Shown here piece by piece: positions 1 through 7,830 of a DNA stretch of 32,500 nt. The position numbers and the translations under genes are program-made. The stretch is from Symbiodinium natans. Lineage: Eukaryota; Sar; Dinophyceae; Suessiales; Symbiodiniaceae. Where the stretch lies: contig CAJNDS010002475.1 in the NCBI GenBank assembly GCA_905221605.1, positions 1 through 32,500 on the forward strand, in the 5' to 3' direction. Below the pieces are notes generated by a model, which did no database searches, was not told where the DNA came from, and saw only the letters and a list, made by a program, of their open reading frames with translations. How positions within the stretch are numbered: position 1 is the stretch's first letter; the number at the start of each line of letters is the position of its first letter.

Positions 1-458
1 CTGCTTGCCCGCGCTCAGAGCCTACGAACATCGACATGCTTCGCTGTTGTTGCTGCTTCGTTGTCTCCTCTTCTTTGAATGGGTCGTTGTTTAGTTGGTC
101 ACACATCTCCTTCATTCAATCGCAAGCCGGCCAACACGAGAGTGTGCAAGGACAGAGACCAACACCCTAGACCCTAAACAATAGGAACAAACGTACGCGT
201 AACTCATTGTCCTTGTCCTTGCTATTCCTTAGGGCTTTCAGTTCTTCAGCATCCGAACTGGGGATGACAGACCCATGCTGAATGCGTCTACGAAAATAAA
301 CTCTGCCCGTCCGAAGTTGGCCGCTGTATTCAGAATGATAATAAAGAAATAACAATTATAACTGACAACATTCATAATCTCCTTCCCCCTAGGCAGCCCT
401 GAGGCCATCCTAAGGTCCCTGCAAGCCAACAAGAGCTCCTCGAAAGATCCTGGAAGTC
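1..458. other. No gene called
   Basis: This stretch has only short shadow reading frames. An isolated piece near 17-60 follows a CAG and could be an exon remnant, but its reading frame is not convincing. No repeat, tRNA or terminal structure is seen. Confidence 0.4.
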
Positions 459-569
459 CTAAACCCTAGAACCTAAACCCTAAACCCTAGAACCCTAAAC
501 CCTAAACTCCAAACCCTAAACCCCCAAACCCTAAACCCTAAACCCCAAACCCTAAACCCTAAACCCTAG
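459..569 (-). repeat. Telomere-like tract (CCCTAAA on +)
   Basis: Imperfect CCCTAAA units with CCCTAGA, CCCCAAA and CCCAAAC variants. It ends in CCCTAG, whose AG could serve as the acceptor for the exon-like island that starts immediately after it. Confidence 0.9.
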
Positions 570-671
570 AAAGCCTCCGGAAGGCCAGAACTCCAGCAAG
601 CCTTCGCCTGGCTGCCCCTGCGGTCCTACGGATTCCGCCTCTTGGCCGTCAAGGGGGGACGGGGGGGAAGG
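570..671 (+). CDS. Exon-like island, unknown product
   Basis: Open in the frame that includes ELQQAFAWLPLRSYGFRLL, ending in a G-rich stretch before GGTTTAGGG. It is bracketed by a C-rich telomere-like tract upstream and a G-rich tract downstream, the layout seen around many islands here. The GC-rich composition differs from the flanking repeats. The borders (acceptor CCCTAG, donor G|GTTTAG) are guesses and the product is not recognised. Confidence 0.35.
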
Positions 672-850
672 GTTTAGGGTTTAAGGTTTAGGGTTTAGGG
701 TTTAGGGTTTAGGGTTTAGGGTTTAGGGTTTAGGGTTTAGGGTTTAGGGTTAGGGTTTAGGGTTTAGGGTCTAGGGTCTAGGGTCTAGGGTCTAGGGTTT
801 AGGGTCTAGGGTCTAGGGTTTAGGGTTTAGGGTTCTAAGTTCAGGGTTTA
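672..850 (+). repeat. Telomere-like tract (TTTAGGG on +)
   Basis: About 25 TTTAGGG units, with TCTAGGG variants clustered in the distal half. It directly follows the 570-671 island. Confidence 0.93.
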
Positions 851-854
851 CGGG

Positions 855-918
855 GGCCAACTGCTAGAAGGCCTTGAGGGGATCAAGGACTCCGAGTCCC
901 CAAGCACTTGCACCTACC
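855..918 (+). CDS. Exon-like island, unknown product
   Basis: Reads LLEGLEGIKDSESPSTCTYR and ends at ACC|GTGATA, a plausible donor, in phase 1. The upstream border lies in or next to the TTTAGGG tract. The protein is not recognised. Confidence 0.4.
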
Positions 919-955
919 GTGATACTTTTTGTTGCTGCCGGCCTGAGGAGCCCTT

Positions 956-1064
956 CCCAGATCTTCCAAAACCCCTTAGTTAAGCTATATACCTAATTCC
1001 TAATAAGGATCCTTAGTATAAATTAGGGTACATTCCTGAATTAAGGGGTTTTGGAAGATCTGGG
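956..1064. mobile_element. MITE-like inverted-repeat element, family A copy 1
   Basis: Terminal inverted repeat beginning CCCAGATCTTCCAAAACCCC, with the matching right arm ending GGGGTTTTGGAAGATCTGGG. The AT-rich interior contains AAGGATCCTTAGTA. A second, closely similar copy lies at 14762-14872, so this is a dispersed family and not a chance palindrome. It is too short to encode anything. Confidence 0.8.
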
Positions 1065-1767
1065 TTGTTAAAGTCCCCCCGAAATCCACACAGCTGAAAA
1101 GCACTAAAGCTCCTTGGATCCTGCCTCCTGGGAAGCTTCTGTACAAGACTCACAGCCCTGTCAGGTACTCAGCCCTGAGCCCAAGACCCGGTGCCTTCTT
1201 CAACCTCAATTCACAGGCTTCATCCTCCACGCAGACTGGGTGGTACCCTCATCCCGCGAGGCGCACAGCAGGGTTCACAGTTCACGTGGAAGGCTTCAGG
1301 GGGCACCAAATCTCAAAAGCGTGCAAGAGCCTCACATATGGAGTGTGATTCGGTTTTTGGTCGCGCGCGCGCGCGAGTTCCGCGGCTCTCGCCTAGGCAC
1401 GGCGCTTGTATTCCCAATCTTGCATCGCGATATGCAAGGCTTTTGCGGCCGTCGTGACGAATCGCGCTCTCGCCTAGGTCTGTTCCCGGCCTCTTGGATA
1501 GGTTGGCTTCCTGCATCTGTTCCAAGGGGATATGCCTGTCGCTCTCGCCTAGGTCTCGTGCGCATGCTCGAAATGCAGTGTTCACCTCTGGCCCCCTTTG
1601 GAGGTCATGGAGTTGTCTTGGAGACTGTTTTGGAGTGGCTCTTGTCATGCTTTTGAAGTGCTCTTGGGGCTTGGGAAGCCTTTATAGGCCCTCATCCTCG
1701 ATCTTTTTTAGGGCTTGTGGCGTAAAGCCTTGATATGCGGGTCCCTAAGGTCCCAGCGCTCTTGCAG
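1065..1767. other. No firm gene; GC-rich region with spaced repeats
   Basis: Overlapping frames are open on both strands (up to 180 codons on + and 111 on -). The minus frame carries a recurrent LGES motif only because of the DNA repeats at 1385-1553. A (CG)n run sits near 1363-1376. I see no convincing product here. Confidence 0.4.
1385..1553. repeat. Three spaced direct repeats GCTCTCGCCTAGG
   Basis: Identical 13-mers at 1385-1397, 1466-1478 and 1541-1553 (spacing 81 and 75 bp). The last two share further bases (TCT). Each contains CCTAG|G, an acceptor-like string. The sequences between the repeats are unrelated to one another. Confidence 0.7.
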
Positions 1768-1852
1768 GCAATTGTGGAAAACGATCCCTTCAATCAGACC
1801 ATCCGGGATGCATTGCCGGAGGCCTTTGCCACGGCGATCCAGGCACGCTTGG
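1768..1852 (+). CDS. Exon-like island, unknown product
   Basis: Follows a good acceptor (gcgctcttgcag) and reads AIVENDPFNQTIRDALPEAF, then about eight further residues to a donor G|GTTTAAGT at 1853. It starts in phase 0 and ends in phase 1. Family not recognised. Confidence 0.5.
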
Positions 1853-2159
1853 GTTTAAGTCCTACGCGCGCCCCTGCTGAGTGCCGCTTGCGTCCTGAGC
1901 CCCAACCTGACGGATCAAGCGAGACCCAGCGGAAGCCCGTCACATCGCCAACCCCTGAATCCTTACTGCTTTTTCTCACATACTGATTGCAATCAACTTC
2001 GGCAATTTTGTGTATGGGCTGGGGTTGTTTGGGCGACTCAACGCGCAACTCCTAAAGAAATTTCCCTAGGACCCAGAGTAGGCAGGGCTCAGGTTCCCTT
2101 ATCAAGCCCTTTAAGCCAAAAAGGGCACCCGTTTTTATTCCAAGGTTACTCTTGGGTCA

Positions 2160-2303
2160 CCCTAAACCCTAAACCCTAAACCCTAAACCCTAAACCCTAA
2201 ACCCTAAACCCTAAACCCTAAACCCTAAACCCTAAACCCCAAACCCTAAACCCTAAACCCTAAACCCTAAACCCTAAACCCTAAACCCTAAACCCTAAAC
2301 CCT
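2160..2303 (-). repeat. Telomere-like tract (CCCTAAA on +)
   Basis: About 20 almost perfect CCCTAAA units with a single CCCCAAA variant, ending directly before the next exon-like island. Confidence 0.95.
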
Positions 2304-2309
2304 GCCGAG

Positions 2310-2413
2310 GCCATGATCTCCGACATGACGCTGCGCTTCTGCCCTCGGATCGCCAACTCCAAGGAGTCCCTGCTGCTGGCCGAGGAGGCTCGGGCCGCGC
2401 GAGGAGGGGGAGG
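2310..2413 (+). CDS. Exon-like island, unknown product
   Basis: Open frame with MISDMTLRFCPRIANSKESL followed by an Ala/Glu/Arg-rich end. It is strongly GC-rich and sits between a C-rich telomere-like tract and a poly-G plus G-rich tract. The acceptor ccgag and donor G|GTGGGG are tentative. Confidence 0.42.
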
Positions 2414-2419
2414 GTGGGG

Positions 2420-2662
2420 AAGGGGGGGGGGGGGGGGTTAGGGTTTAGGGTTTAGGGTTTAGGGGTTTAAGGGTTTTTAGGGTTTAGGGTTTAGGGTTTA
2501 GGTTTAGGGTTTAGGGTTTAGGGTTTAGGGTTTAGGGTTTAGGGTTTAGGGTTTAGGGTTTAGGGTTTAGGGTTTAGGGTTTAGGGTTTAGGGTTTAGGG
2601 TTTAGGGTTTAGGGTTTAGGGTTTAGGGTTTAGGGTTTAGGGTTAGGTTTAGGGTTTAAAGG
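2420..2662 (+). repeat. Poly-G run followed by TTTAGGG tract
   Basis: A G run at about 2420-2437 leads into about 30 TTTAGGG units, with early frame-shifted variants near 2460-2480. The earlier island and its two tracts together form a large C-tract/exon/G-tract unit. Confidence 0.94.
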
Positions 2663-2958
2663 GAGGGGAGAGGAAAAATCAGGGTTCCGGGGTCCGTGGT
2701 TTCCTGTTGGTTGGGGGAATGGCAAGACTTTCAACTCCTGATTCCGAGCGTGCCTGGCCCGAAGCCCTTTTTTTGAGAGTTTAGGGTGCGCACTTTCACC
2801 TGACTTTGCCCAGGCCCGTTTGTATAGTTTGTGGTCTTTGGGTAGGGTCTTCCGCGTTTCGCAGAGCTTCGGATACTTTGATGGCAATGGCAACGAGAGC
2901 GGGCCCCTGAATATACTCCTAATAGGGCTCCGACACCGACGCCAAGGCACACCTTGAA
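2663..2958. other. No gene called
   Basis: Only shadow frames on the minus strand, whose NPKP-type residues come from adjacent repeats. No splice-bounded island is evident. Confidence 0.4.
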
Positions 2959-3029
2959 GAACCCTAAACCCTCAACCCAAACCCTAAACCCCAAACCCTA
3001 AACCCCAAACCCTAAACCCTAAACCCTAA
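2959..3029 (-). repeat. Telomere-like tract (CCCTAAA on +)
   Basis: CCCTAAA, CCCCAAA and CCCTCAA variants, placed about 40 bp before the 3069 island. Confidence 0.9.
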
Positions 3030-3068
3030 CCGTTTATATTCCCTAAGGTCGAGTCCCCTGCCCTGTAG

Positions 3069-3154
3069 TGGAGGCAACAGCCGAGTCTCTGAGTGCGGCC
3101 GACCTGGAAGACGTGAAGCACGAACCTTGGCTGAAGATTGTGGAGGCAAAAAGG
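3069..3154 (+). CDS. Exon-like island, unknown product
   Basis: Acceptor cctgccctgtag at 3068, one of the better polypyrimidine-AG borders. The frame ends LEDVKHEPWLKIVEAKR at AAAAGG|GTTTAAAG, giving an end in phase 0. If the donor were not used, translation would stop at once (GTT TAA). The product is not recognised, but amino-acid use is typical of coding DNA. Confidence 0.5.
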
Positions 3155-3179
3155 GTTTAAAGAGAAGGATTTATGACGG

Positions 3180-3263
3180 GGGTTTAGGGTTTAAGGGGTT
3201 TAGTGTTTGGGTTAGGGTTTAGGGTTTAGGGTTTCGGGTTTCGGGTTTCGGGTTTAGGGTTTG
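3180..3263 (+). repeat. Telomere-like tract with TTTCGGG variants
   Basis: TTTAGGG units, then three TTTCGGG units, a base-substituted local amplification. Confidence 0.88.
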
Positions 3264-3302
3264 CTGTAATAGGGCGTAGATGCTGTGAAGGTTAGGATGC
3301 AG

Positions 3303-3360
3303 CAGCGGCTCGAATGCCTCGTCAGGTGCGAAGAGCAGCTCTGGCCCGATTGTGGAGGGC
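3303..3360 (+). CDS. Weak exon-like island
   Basis: After gttaggatgcag the frame reads QRLECLVRCEEQLWPDCGG. The donor is unclear (AG|GTGCGA inside, or T|GTGGAG later). Kept because composition and strand match the neighbours. Confidence 0.27.
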
Positions 3361-3627
3361 CATCTAATGCTTTTCTCCCACCCCACGCCGTCCGAGGCGG
3401 CAAAACCACCCAAACTTATTCCTTTTAGGGTTTAGGCCTAAACTCATGACAATCGCTTACTTTTACCTTTCCGTCACCGACGGCCAATTCAGCCAAAGGT
3501 TTGAGGCTCGTTTGTAGCACGCCAGAGCCAGGGAGGGCCAGGAGGGAGGGCCAGCAGGACGGGCAGGGGGGTCAGGAGGGCCACAAAGGTCAGGAGACCC
3601 AGGAAACGCCAGGGCACCACTTTTTGA

Positions 3628-3711
3628 GCACCCACCCTGCCTGGACCAGCCTGGCCCCCTGGTCCCTGGGCACGCTACCCCGAGGGGTCCGGCTCCTCAA
3701 ACTGCCAGCGG
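3628..3711 (+). CDS. Weak exon-like island
   Basis: Open frame containing HPAWTSLAPWSLGTLPRGVR and ending at GCGG|GTTTAGGG, a repeat-derived donor. The proposed acceptor (cactttttgag) is plausible but not strong. The preceding 3530-3610 stretch is a purine-rich AGGAGGGCCAGG-type simple sequence. Confidence 0.28.
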
Positions 3712-4008
3712 GTTTAGGGTAATTACCTTATTAAGGGGACCAGCACGGTACAAGCGCCGCCCCCTCTTTTCAGGGGGGCGGCCTCGGCCCTGAGTTTAGG
3801 GTTTAGGGTTTCAGAGCCTGCAGAACTCTCAGGATCCACATCCATAGAACCCCCAAACACGCTCAAAACCCCCCACGTTTGCAGCAGTTGAGAAGGTCTC
3901 TGTGTGTTTTTTGTTTCGCCTCGTAGGGTTTACGGCGGCTCTGGGCTTTTCAAGGGTTCAGAGCCCTCTGAACCCTTTGTGAAGCCCTGAACACTCTTCC
4001 CGGCCCAG

Positions 4009-4059
4009 GATCTGGTCCAGCTCTATGAGGCCATGTGTGAGAGCTTGAGAGGGCTTGGG
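4009..4059 (+). CDS. Exon-like island, unknown product
   Basis: Follows ctcttcccggcccag and reads DLVQLYEAMCESLRGLG exactly to G|GTTTAGGG, so the donor is the telomere repeat itself. 51 bp, phase 0 at both ends. Its phase fits the next island at 4620. Confidence 0.47.
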
Positions 4060-4113
4060 GTTTAGGGTTTGGGGTGTAGTTTAGCGTTTGGGGTTTGGGT
4101 TTAGGGTGCGCGC
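4060..4113 (+). repeat. Short degenerate TTTAGGG tract at a donor
   Basis: GTTTAGGGTTTGGGGTGTAG and related units begin exactly at the candidate 5' splice site. Confidence 0.75.
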
Positions 4114-4521
4114 GCATAGGGTTTGGGCGGGAGCATTTCGGCTTGCAGTCTTGACTATGTGACGATATCAGGACCTGGCATATGGGTCGGTTCGTACCTT
4201 TTTTGTACATAAGACACGAGACCAAGCTTTTTTATACATGCATGTCGACGGGGGGTTTGGGTGGGTCAATTCGATGTGGATGGGGGCGTTTACATGTCGG
4301 GTGTATCCCAAACGCTATAGGCTACGGACACCGGCGTACTTGGTAGCTTTGGCATTCGAGAGGTATCGCTGTCCAAATATCTGCAGAAGTCAGCATCCAG
4401 GGGCCAAACTTAAGCCGTATCCCTCTGCAAGATTACAAAGAAGAACCTAGACAGATAGGGTTATACAACAGGCCACGTGCGAGGAGCATATGAAAGGCCA
4501 CCCCCCTTTGAGGCACCCGTC

Positions 4522-4615
4522 CTCGTTAGTCCCAAACCCTAGACCCTAAACCCTGAACCCTAAACCCCAAACCCCAAACCCTAAGCCCTAAACCCTAAAC
4601 CCTAAACCCTGAACC
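4522..4615 (-). repeat. Telomere-like tract (CCCTAAA on +)
   Basis: Variants CCCTGAA, CCCCAAA and CCCTAGA. It ends four bases before the acceptor of the next island. Confidence 0.9.
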
Positions 4616-4619
4616 CGAG

Positions 4620-4686
4620 GTGGTGCCCGTGCCTGGAGATGCCTTGGACTTCTTTGCGCCCAGCCCTCTGGCCATCCTGCAGGAGG
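4620..4686 (+). CDS. Exon-like island, unknown product
   Basis: Reads VVPVPGDALDFFAPSPLAIL and three more residues to G|GTTGGGG. It ends in phase 1 with a G, and the next island begins TG, so the join gives a Val codon and stays open. This consistency supports both borders. Confidence 0.5.
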
Positions 4687-4709
4687 GTTGGGGGGGGGGG
4701 GGGGGGGGC
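4687..4709 (+). repeat. Poly-G run at a donor
   Basis: About 20 consecutive G residues directly after the putative donor of 4620-4686. Length is likely unreliable in any assembly. Confidence 0.85.
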
Positions 4710-4959
4710 TTTCCTTTGGGGACCGAATGAAGGCTAGAAGGGTTTAGGACTCACATCTTTTGAAAGGGTCTTCAGTAGCAAAGGGATCTCAGGTTTACAG
4801 GTTCGGGGTATAAAGTGTTGCTCCAGGGCATGGCTACTGCTGGAAGTTCTGACCGGCCTGCTTCTGGAAGACAGGGACAGTAGAGAGCCCGTCTTTCGCA
4901 ATTTTGAGTTATGTCGGGAAGGGCCCAAAAATCAGCAAGCAAGAAGCTTACATCAACCA

Positions 4960-5009
4960 TAAACCCTAAACCCTGAACCCCAAACCCCAAACCCTAAACC
5001 CTAAACCCT
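4960..5009 (-). repeat. Telomere-like tract (CCCTAAA on +)
   Basis: Short tract followed at once by the polypyrimidine acceptor tgtttctttgcag of the 5022 island. Confidence 0.88.
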
Positions 5010-5021
5010 GTTTCTTTGCAG

Positions 5022-5116
5022 TGAGCACTGCCTTCAGCAGATGCCATGTCGATCTGGAGCCTGCCCTGCATTGTAGCCACAGTCTGCTCAAACCACCAAA
5101 TGAACCCTCAGAGGGT
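5022..5116 (+). CDS. Exon-like island, unknown product
   Basis: Strong acceptor (tttctttgcag). The joined frame reads FSRCHVDLEPALHCSHSLL. The donor is uncertain (GAGG|GTGT or GAGGGT|GTG); the second gives phase 0, as required by the next island. The 3' part overlaps the left arm of an inverted repeat (5093-5105), so the true exon end could lie earlier. Confidence 0.48.
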
Positions 5117-5231
5117 GTGTTTTATGGTTCATATACCTTAATAGAGGTAGTAGTGGTGGTAGTAGTAGTAGTTGTTGTTGTTGTAGTATATGAGGTATAT
5201 TTGACCCCAATTTGAAAGTTCATTTGGGTGG
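5093..5231. repeat. Inverted-repeat element spanning a candidate donor
   Basis: CCACCAAATGAAC (5093-5105) pairs with GTTCATTTGGGTGG (5218-5231), one base off. A further related arm, ACAACCACCCATTTGG, lies near 5270. The interior is AT-rich and holds the trinucleotide run at 5149-5190. MITE-like; single copy in this window. Confidence 0.6.
5149..5190 (+). repeat. Trinucleotide microsatellite (GTA/GTG/GTT)n
   Basis: About 14 GTN triplets (GTA, GTG, then GTT) inside the inverted-repeat element. Confidence 0.85.
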
Positions 5232-5346
5232 CTGTCAACAGGGATCCCAAAATGGACCATAGTTTTCACAACCACCCATTTGGGAAGCCCAAGAGCTAAA
5301 CCCTAAACCCTAAACCCTAAACCCTAAGAGCTTCTTTGCTCTTCAG

Positions 5347-5429
5347 GAGCTCCGGCACATCCCCTTCGTGCTGGCCCGGGCAGCAGCCCAGAAGCCAGAG
5401 CAAGCAAGGCCCTGCATGGATTTTACATG
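5347..5429 (+). CDS. Exon-like island, unknown product
   Basis: Acceptor gcttctttgctcttcag. Reads ELRHIPFVLARAAAQKPEQA and continues to a donor ACATG|GTTTAGGG at the start of a TTTAGGG tract. It ends in phase 2 (TG); the next island begins with G and then an open frame, giving a Trp codon across the join. C-rich tract before (5297-5328), G-rich tract after. Confidence 0.55.
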
Positions 5430-5505
5430 GTTTAGGGTTTAGGGTTTAGGGTTTAGGGTTCAGGGTTCAGGGTTCAGGGTTCAGGGTTCAAGGTTTAGGG
5501 TATTT
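5430..5505 (+). repeat. Telomere-like tract (TTTAGGG, then TTCAGGG)
   Basis: Four TTTAGGG units, then about five TTCAGGG units, starting at the candidate donor. Confidence 0.92.
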
Positions 5506-5715
5506 TGAGCTCAGAGCTTCTCCGCAGGTTGTGTGGTTTTGCAAGGAGGGTTGCGGGGTAAAACGGTTTAGGGTTTAGGGGTTAGCGGTGTTTTTGCGGG
5601 GGTCCTAAACCCTAAACCCTAAACGGGCTACTGTTTTATGAGCGGGCAGGCTCAGCCTGTTTGCGGCACATAGGGTTCTCGGATCAAGGCCTCATCCTAC
5701 TCTGGAAGCCTTTGA

Positions 5716-5875
5716 ATCCTGCAGGCCCTTTAAAAAGCCTATAAACCCTATAAAACCCTAGAAATCCTATAAAACCCTATGAAGTCCTATAAAACCATAT
5801 AAAGTCCTATAAACCCTAATCCTGTAAACCCTTTAAATCCAAAACAAACCTAAAAACCCGATAAGCCCTAATCTT
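5716..5875 (-). repeat. Degenerate telomere-like array, CCCTATAAA type
   Basis: Drifted units such as CCTATAAAA, CCTATAAAG and CCCTAATC, running up to the acceptor at 5882. Confidence 0.75.
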
Positions 5876-5882
5876 TCTTGAG

Positions 5883-5976
5883 GCTGGTCCTTGTCCGGCC
5901 GCCCGAGGCTATTCGCAGCTTCATGCCGGAGGCAGAGTGGGGACTGAAGCCAACAACGCTCCGAAAGCTTAGTGGG
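5883..5976 (+). CDS. Exon-like island, unknown product
   Basis: After taatctttcttgag; the frame reads LVLVRPPEAIRSFMPEAEWG and on to a donor AGTGGG|GTTTAGGG. Its start phase matches 5347-5429 and it ends in phase 0. Retention of the intron would stop immediately (GTT TAG). The product is not recognised. Confidence 0.55.
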
Positions 5977-6018
5977 GTTTAGGGTTTGGGGTCTGGGGTT
6001 TAGGGTTTAGGCTGTAGG
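5977..6018 (+). repeat. Short TTTAGGG-like tract at a donor
   Basis: GTTTAGGG, TTTGGGG and TCTGGGG variants starting exactly at the candidate donor of 5883-5976. Confidence 0.8.
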
Positions 6019-6395
6019 GCTCCGACACACAATTTTTAGGCCCCACTAGGCAGCATGGCCTTTGGTCGCCTCTGTCTCTGTCCGTCTGCCTGTCTGGCTG
6101 TCTGTGTGTGTGTGTGTATGTTCATGTGTTCTAAGCCACGTAAGCTCAAAGGTTAAGGAGGTCATTCTCCATTCGAGCGTTGGGGGTCCCTGTCACCGAA
6201 GGCCCCCCCTCCCCAGCCCGCGCAGCATACCTGCAGGTTAAGGTGGTCGTTATCCTCACCTCATTCAACATTCATGTTCACCTTCACCCATCGTCATCAT
6301 CAGCAGGATCATGTACCACATCTTCATGCACCAAGACAACACCCCACCCATTTCACGGGGGCTTAAGAACACCCGCCCAAACCTTTGCACCTTAA
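6019..6395. other. No firm gene
   Basis: Contains a pyrimidine-rich stretch with a GT microsatellite near 6101-6117 and a possible 20-bp micro-exon near 6221-6238 (after ctccccag, before GTTAAGG). Too short to call. Confidence 0.35.
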
Positions 6396-6396
6396 G

Positions 6397-6508
6397 GAAC
6401 CCTAAACCCCAAACCCTAAACCCCAAACCCTAAACCCTAAACCCTAAACCCCGAAACCCTAAACCCTAAACCCTAAACCCCTAAACCCCTAAACCCTAAA
6501 CCCCGAAA
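6397..6508 (-). repeat. Telomere-like tract (CCCTAAA on +)
   Basis: CCCTAAA with CCCCAAA, CCCCGAAA and CCCCTAAA variants. It ends 25 bp before the acceptor at 6533. Confidence 0.92.
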
Positions 6509-6533
6509 ACCCTTGCACCTTAAGGCCTTTCAG

Positions 6534-6584
6534 CTCGATCCACCTCGCAACACAAGGGGTGGAGAGCAAGGGGGCGGGGAGGGG
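6534..6584 (+). CDS. Exon-like island, Gly-rich, unknown product
   Basis: After aaggcctttcag. Reads LDPPRNTRGGEQGGGEG to G|GTGGCC. 51 bp, phase 0 at both ends, compatible with 6741-6830. The Gly content partly reflects G-rich DNA, so confidence is moderate. Confidence 0.4.
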
Positions 6585-6603
6585 GTGGCCGACTATGCTG
6601 CTT

Positions 6604-6675
6604 ACTAATTGCTCAAGAACCCCCCCAAAAAAGGAAAATATTCTTCCTTATAAGGGCAATATAGGGGACATTATC

Positions 6676-6723
<48 letters not shown>

Positions 6724-6741
6724 GGTTCTTAAGCGAGTAGT
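6604..6741. mobile_element. MITE-like element, family C copy 1
   Basis: Left end ACTAATTGCTCAAGAACC, right end GGTTCTTAAGCGAGTAGT, imperfect terminal inverted repeats shared with 15933-16007 and 18412-18512. The interior shares TCTTCCTTATAAGGGC (as reverse complement) with copy 3. A 35-bp G run (6688-6722) lies inside. The right end supplies the AG acceptor of the next island. Confidence 0.78.
6688..6722 (+). repeat. Poly-G run of 35
   Basis: Longest homopolymer in the window, preceded by a T run, inside MITE family C copy 1. The exact length should not be trusted. Confidence 0.9.
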
Positions 6742-6830
6742 GCCTGGAAGAGCTGTATGAAACCTCTTTAGGGACCGCGACATGCACTTTGAGAAACTCC
6801 TTTCGCAAAGAAGGCGCAAGGCTTCTCTCG
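6741..6830 (+). CDS. Exon-like island, unknown product
   Basis: Starts right after GAGTAG, the right terminus of MITE C copy 1, and reads CLEELYETSLGTATCTLRNS and ten more residues to CTCTCG|GTTTCTGG. 90 bp, phase 0 at both ends. It links in frame to 6534-6584 and 7012-7098. Confidence 0.5.
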
Positions 6831-6879
6831 GTTTCTGGGCCCTGAATCCTCTGAAAGCTAGGGGTGCAAATACTACGAC

Positions 6880-6980
6880 TTGGGATGTTCCCCCTTTTTC
6901 TAACAGTCCGCAGTAGGGATTATAATAGGGGTACTATAATCCTTATTAAGGACTGTTGGAGAAATGGGGAACATCCCAAA
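6880..6980. mobile_element. MITE-like element, family B copy 1
   Basis: Ends TTGGGATGTTCCCC and GGGGAACATCCCAA. Subterminal AACAGTCC...GGACTGTT also pairs. The AT-rich centre includes GGGGTACTATAAT. A second copy is at 15189-15290. It lies inside the putative intron 6831-7011. Confidence 0.8.
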
Positions 6981-7011
6981 CTCCGACCCTGAAGCCCCTG
7001 AAGCGTGCAAG

Positions 7012-7098
7012 GTGCCCAGTGAGTGGGCTGACAGAGTTTCGCTGCTGGAGCCACTGCTGAACGAAGCAGGATACTTCGTATCCTGGCCTGCCTTCAGG
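7012..7098 (+). CDS. Exon-like island, unknown product
   Basis: Reads EWADRVSLLEPLLNEAGYFV and on through a Trp-Pro-Ala-Phe-Arg end to CAGG|GTTCAAG. With the acceptor at gcgtgcaag the island is 87 bp and phase 0 at both ends. Hydrophobic/acidic spacing looks helical. No family recognised. Confidence 0.55.
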
Positions 7099-7528
7099 GT
7101 TCAAGAGGCTTAGGCTTAGTGGGGGGGGGGGGGGGGGAAGGTTTGAGTTCACGATGCAGGAGAATTGAGTGAGCTCTTGCTTTTTGGGGCGAGTTGGGGG
7201 TTTTTGTGTTCCGTTCGGCAAGCCATAGAAATTGTGACGTGGCGGGACTCCCCCGAACCTTTCGTACAGTTAAAAGTGGACAGTTAAAAGTTGCCGGCTC
7301 ATGGTTTCGGGGTGCCGAGTTGGAATGCAGACTCTGCTGGTGCGTTTGGTTTGGCTGTCTTTTTGTGTTCTGTGCTTCCTGTGATCACCGGCCTGCAGTA
7401 CTTTGATAACAATTTGAGTCATAATGCGAGATCGGGGCTGCCAAGGACCCCGACCGCCCAGCAGCCACCAAGCCCAAGAACTGCTCATGAACCACAATTC
7501 ATTCATTTCGCTTCTCATACCTCCTCAG

Positions 7529-7576
7529 GTTGAGCCCGAGCATAAGCACCCTAGAATCCATAAGCACCTAGAACTC
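7529..7576 (+). CDS. Short exon-like island, His/Lys-rich
   Basis: Acceptor ttctcatacctcctcag, donor CTC|GTAAAAG. 48 bp, phase 0 at both ends, reading VEPEHKHPRIHKHLEL. Both borders are good GT-AG matches, which is why so short an island is listed. Confidence 0.5.
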
Positions 7577-7830
7577 GTAAAAGCCTCAAAACCCTGCTGG
7601 CCCACAGCCTCCCGAGCGTGCGTAGGCCTCTGCAAGCCAGGGGTCTGTTTACGAGGCTCTAAAACAGCAGAGCTGTTTTCTTTAGGAAGATTCCTTAGTG
7701 GCCCGGACGGACCAAAAACTCTTGATTCCTGTACCTCTCTGGTTCAACATGTTCAACAGCCAGAGCGAAAGTTCCTGAATGCTTGAACCCTCAAACCCTA
7801 AACCCTAAACCCTAAACCCCTCAAACTCAG

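Noticed and set aside
1385-1553. CRISPR-like array
   Set aside because: Only three 13-bp repeats, uneven spacing, eukaryotic context, no cas genes.
471-2662. A true chromosome end (telomere)
   Set aside because: Tracts are short, degenerate, in both orientations and spread across the whole window, so they are interstitial.
3501-3610. Collagen-like or Gly/Gln-rich coding segment
   Set aside because: Purine-rich simple sequence (AGGAGGGCCAGG) explains it.
3883-3896. 11-bp micro-exon after tttgcag
   Set aside because: Its phase would fit between neighbours, but so short a match is likely by chance.
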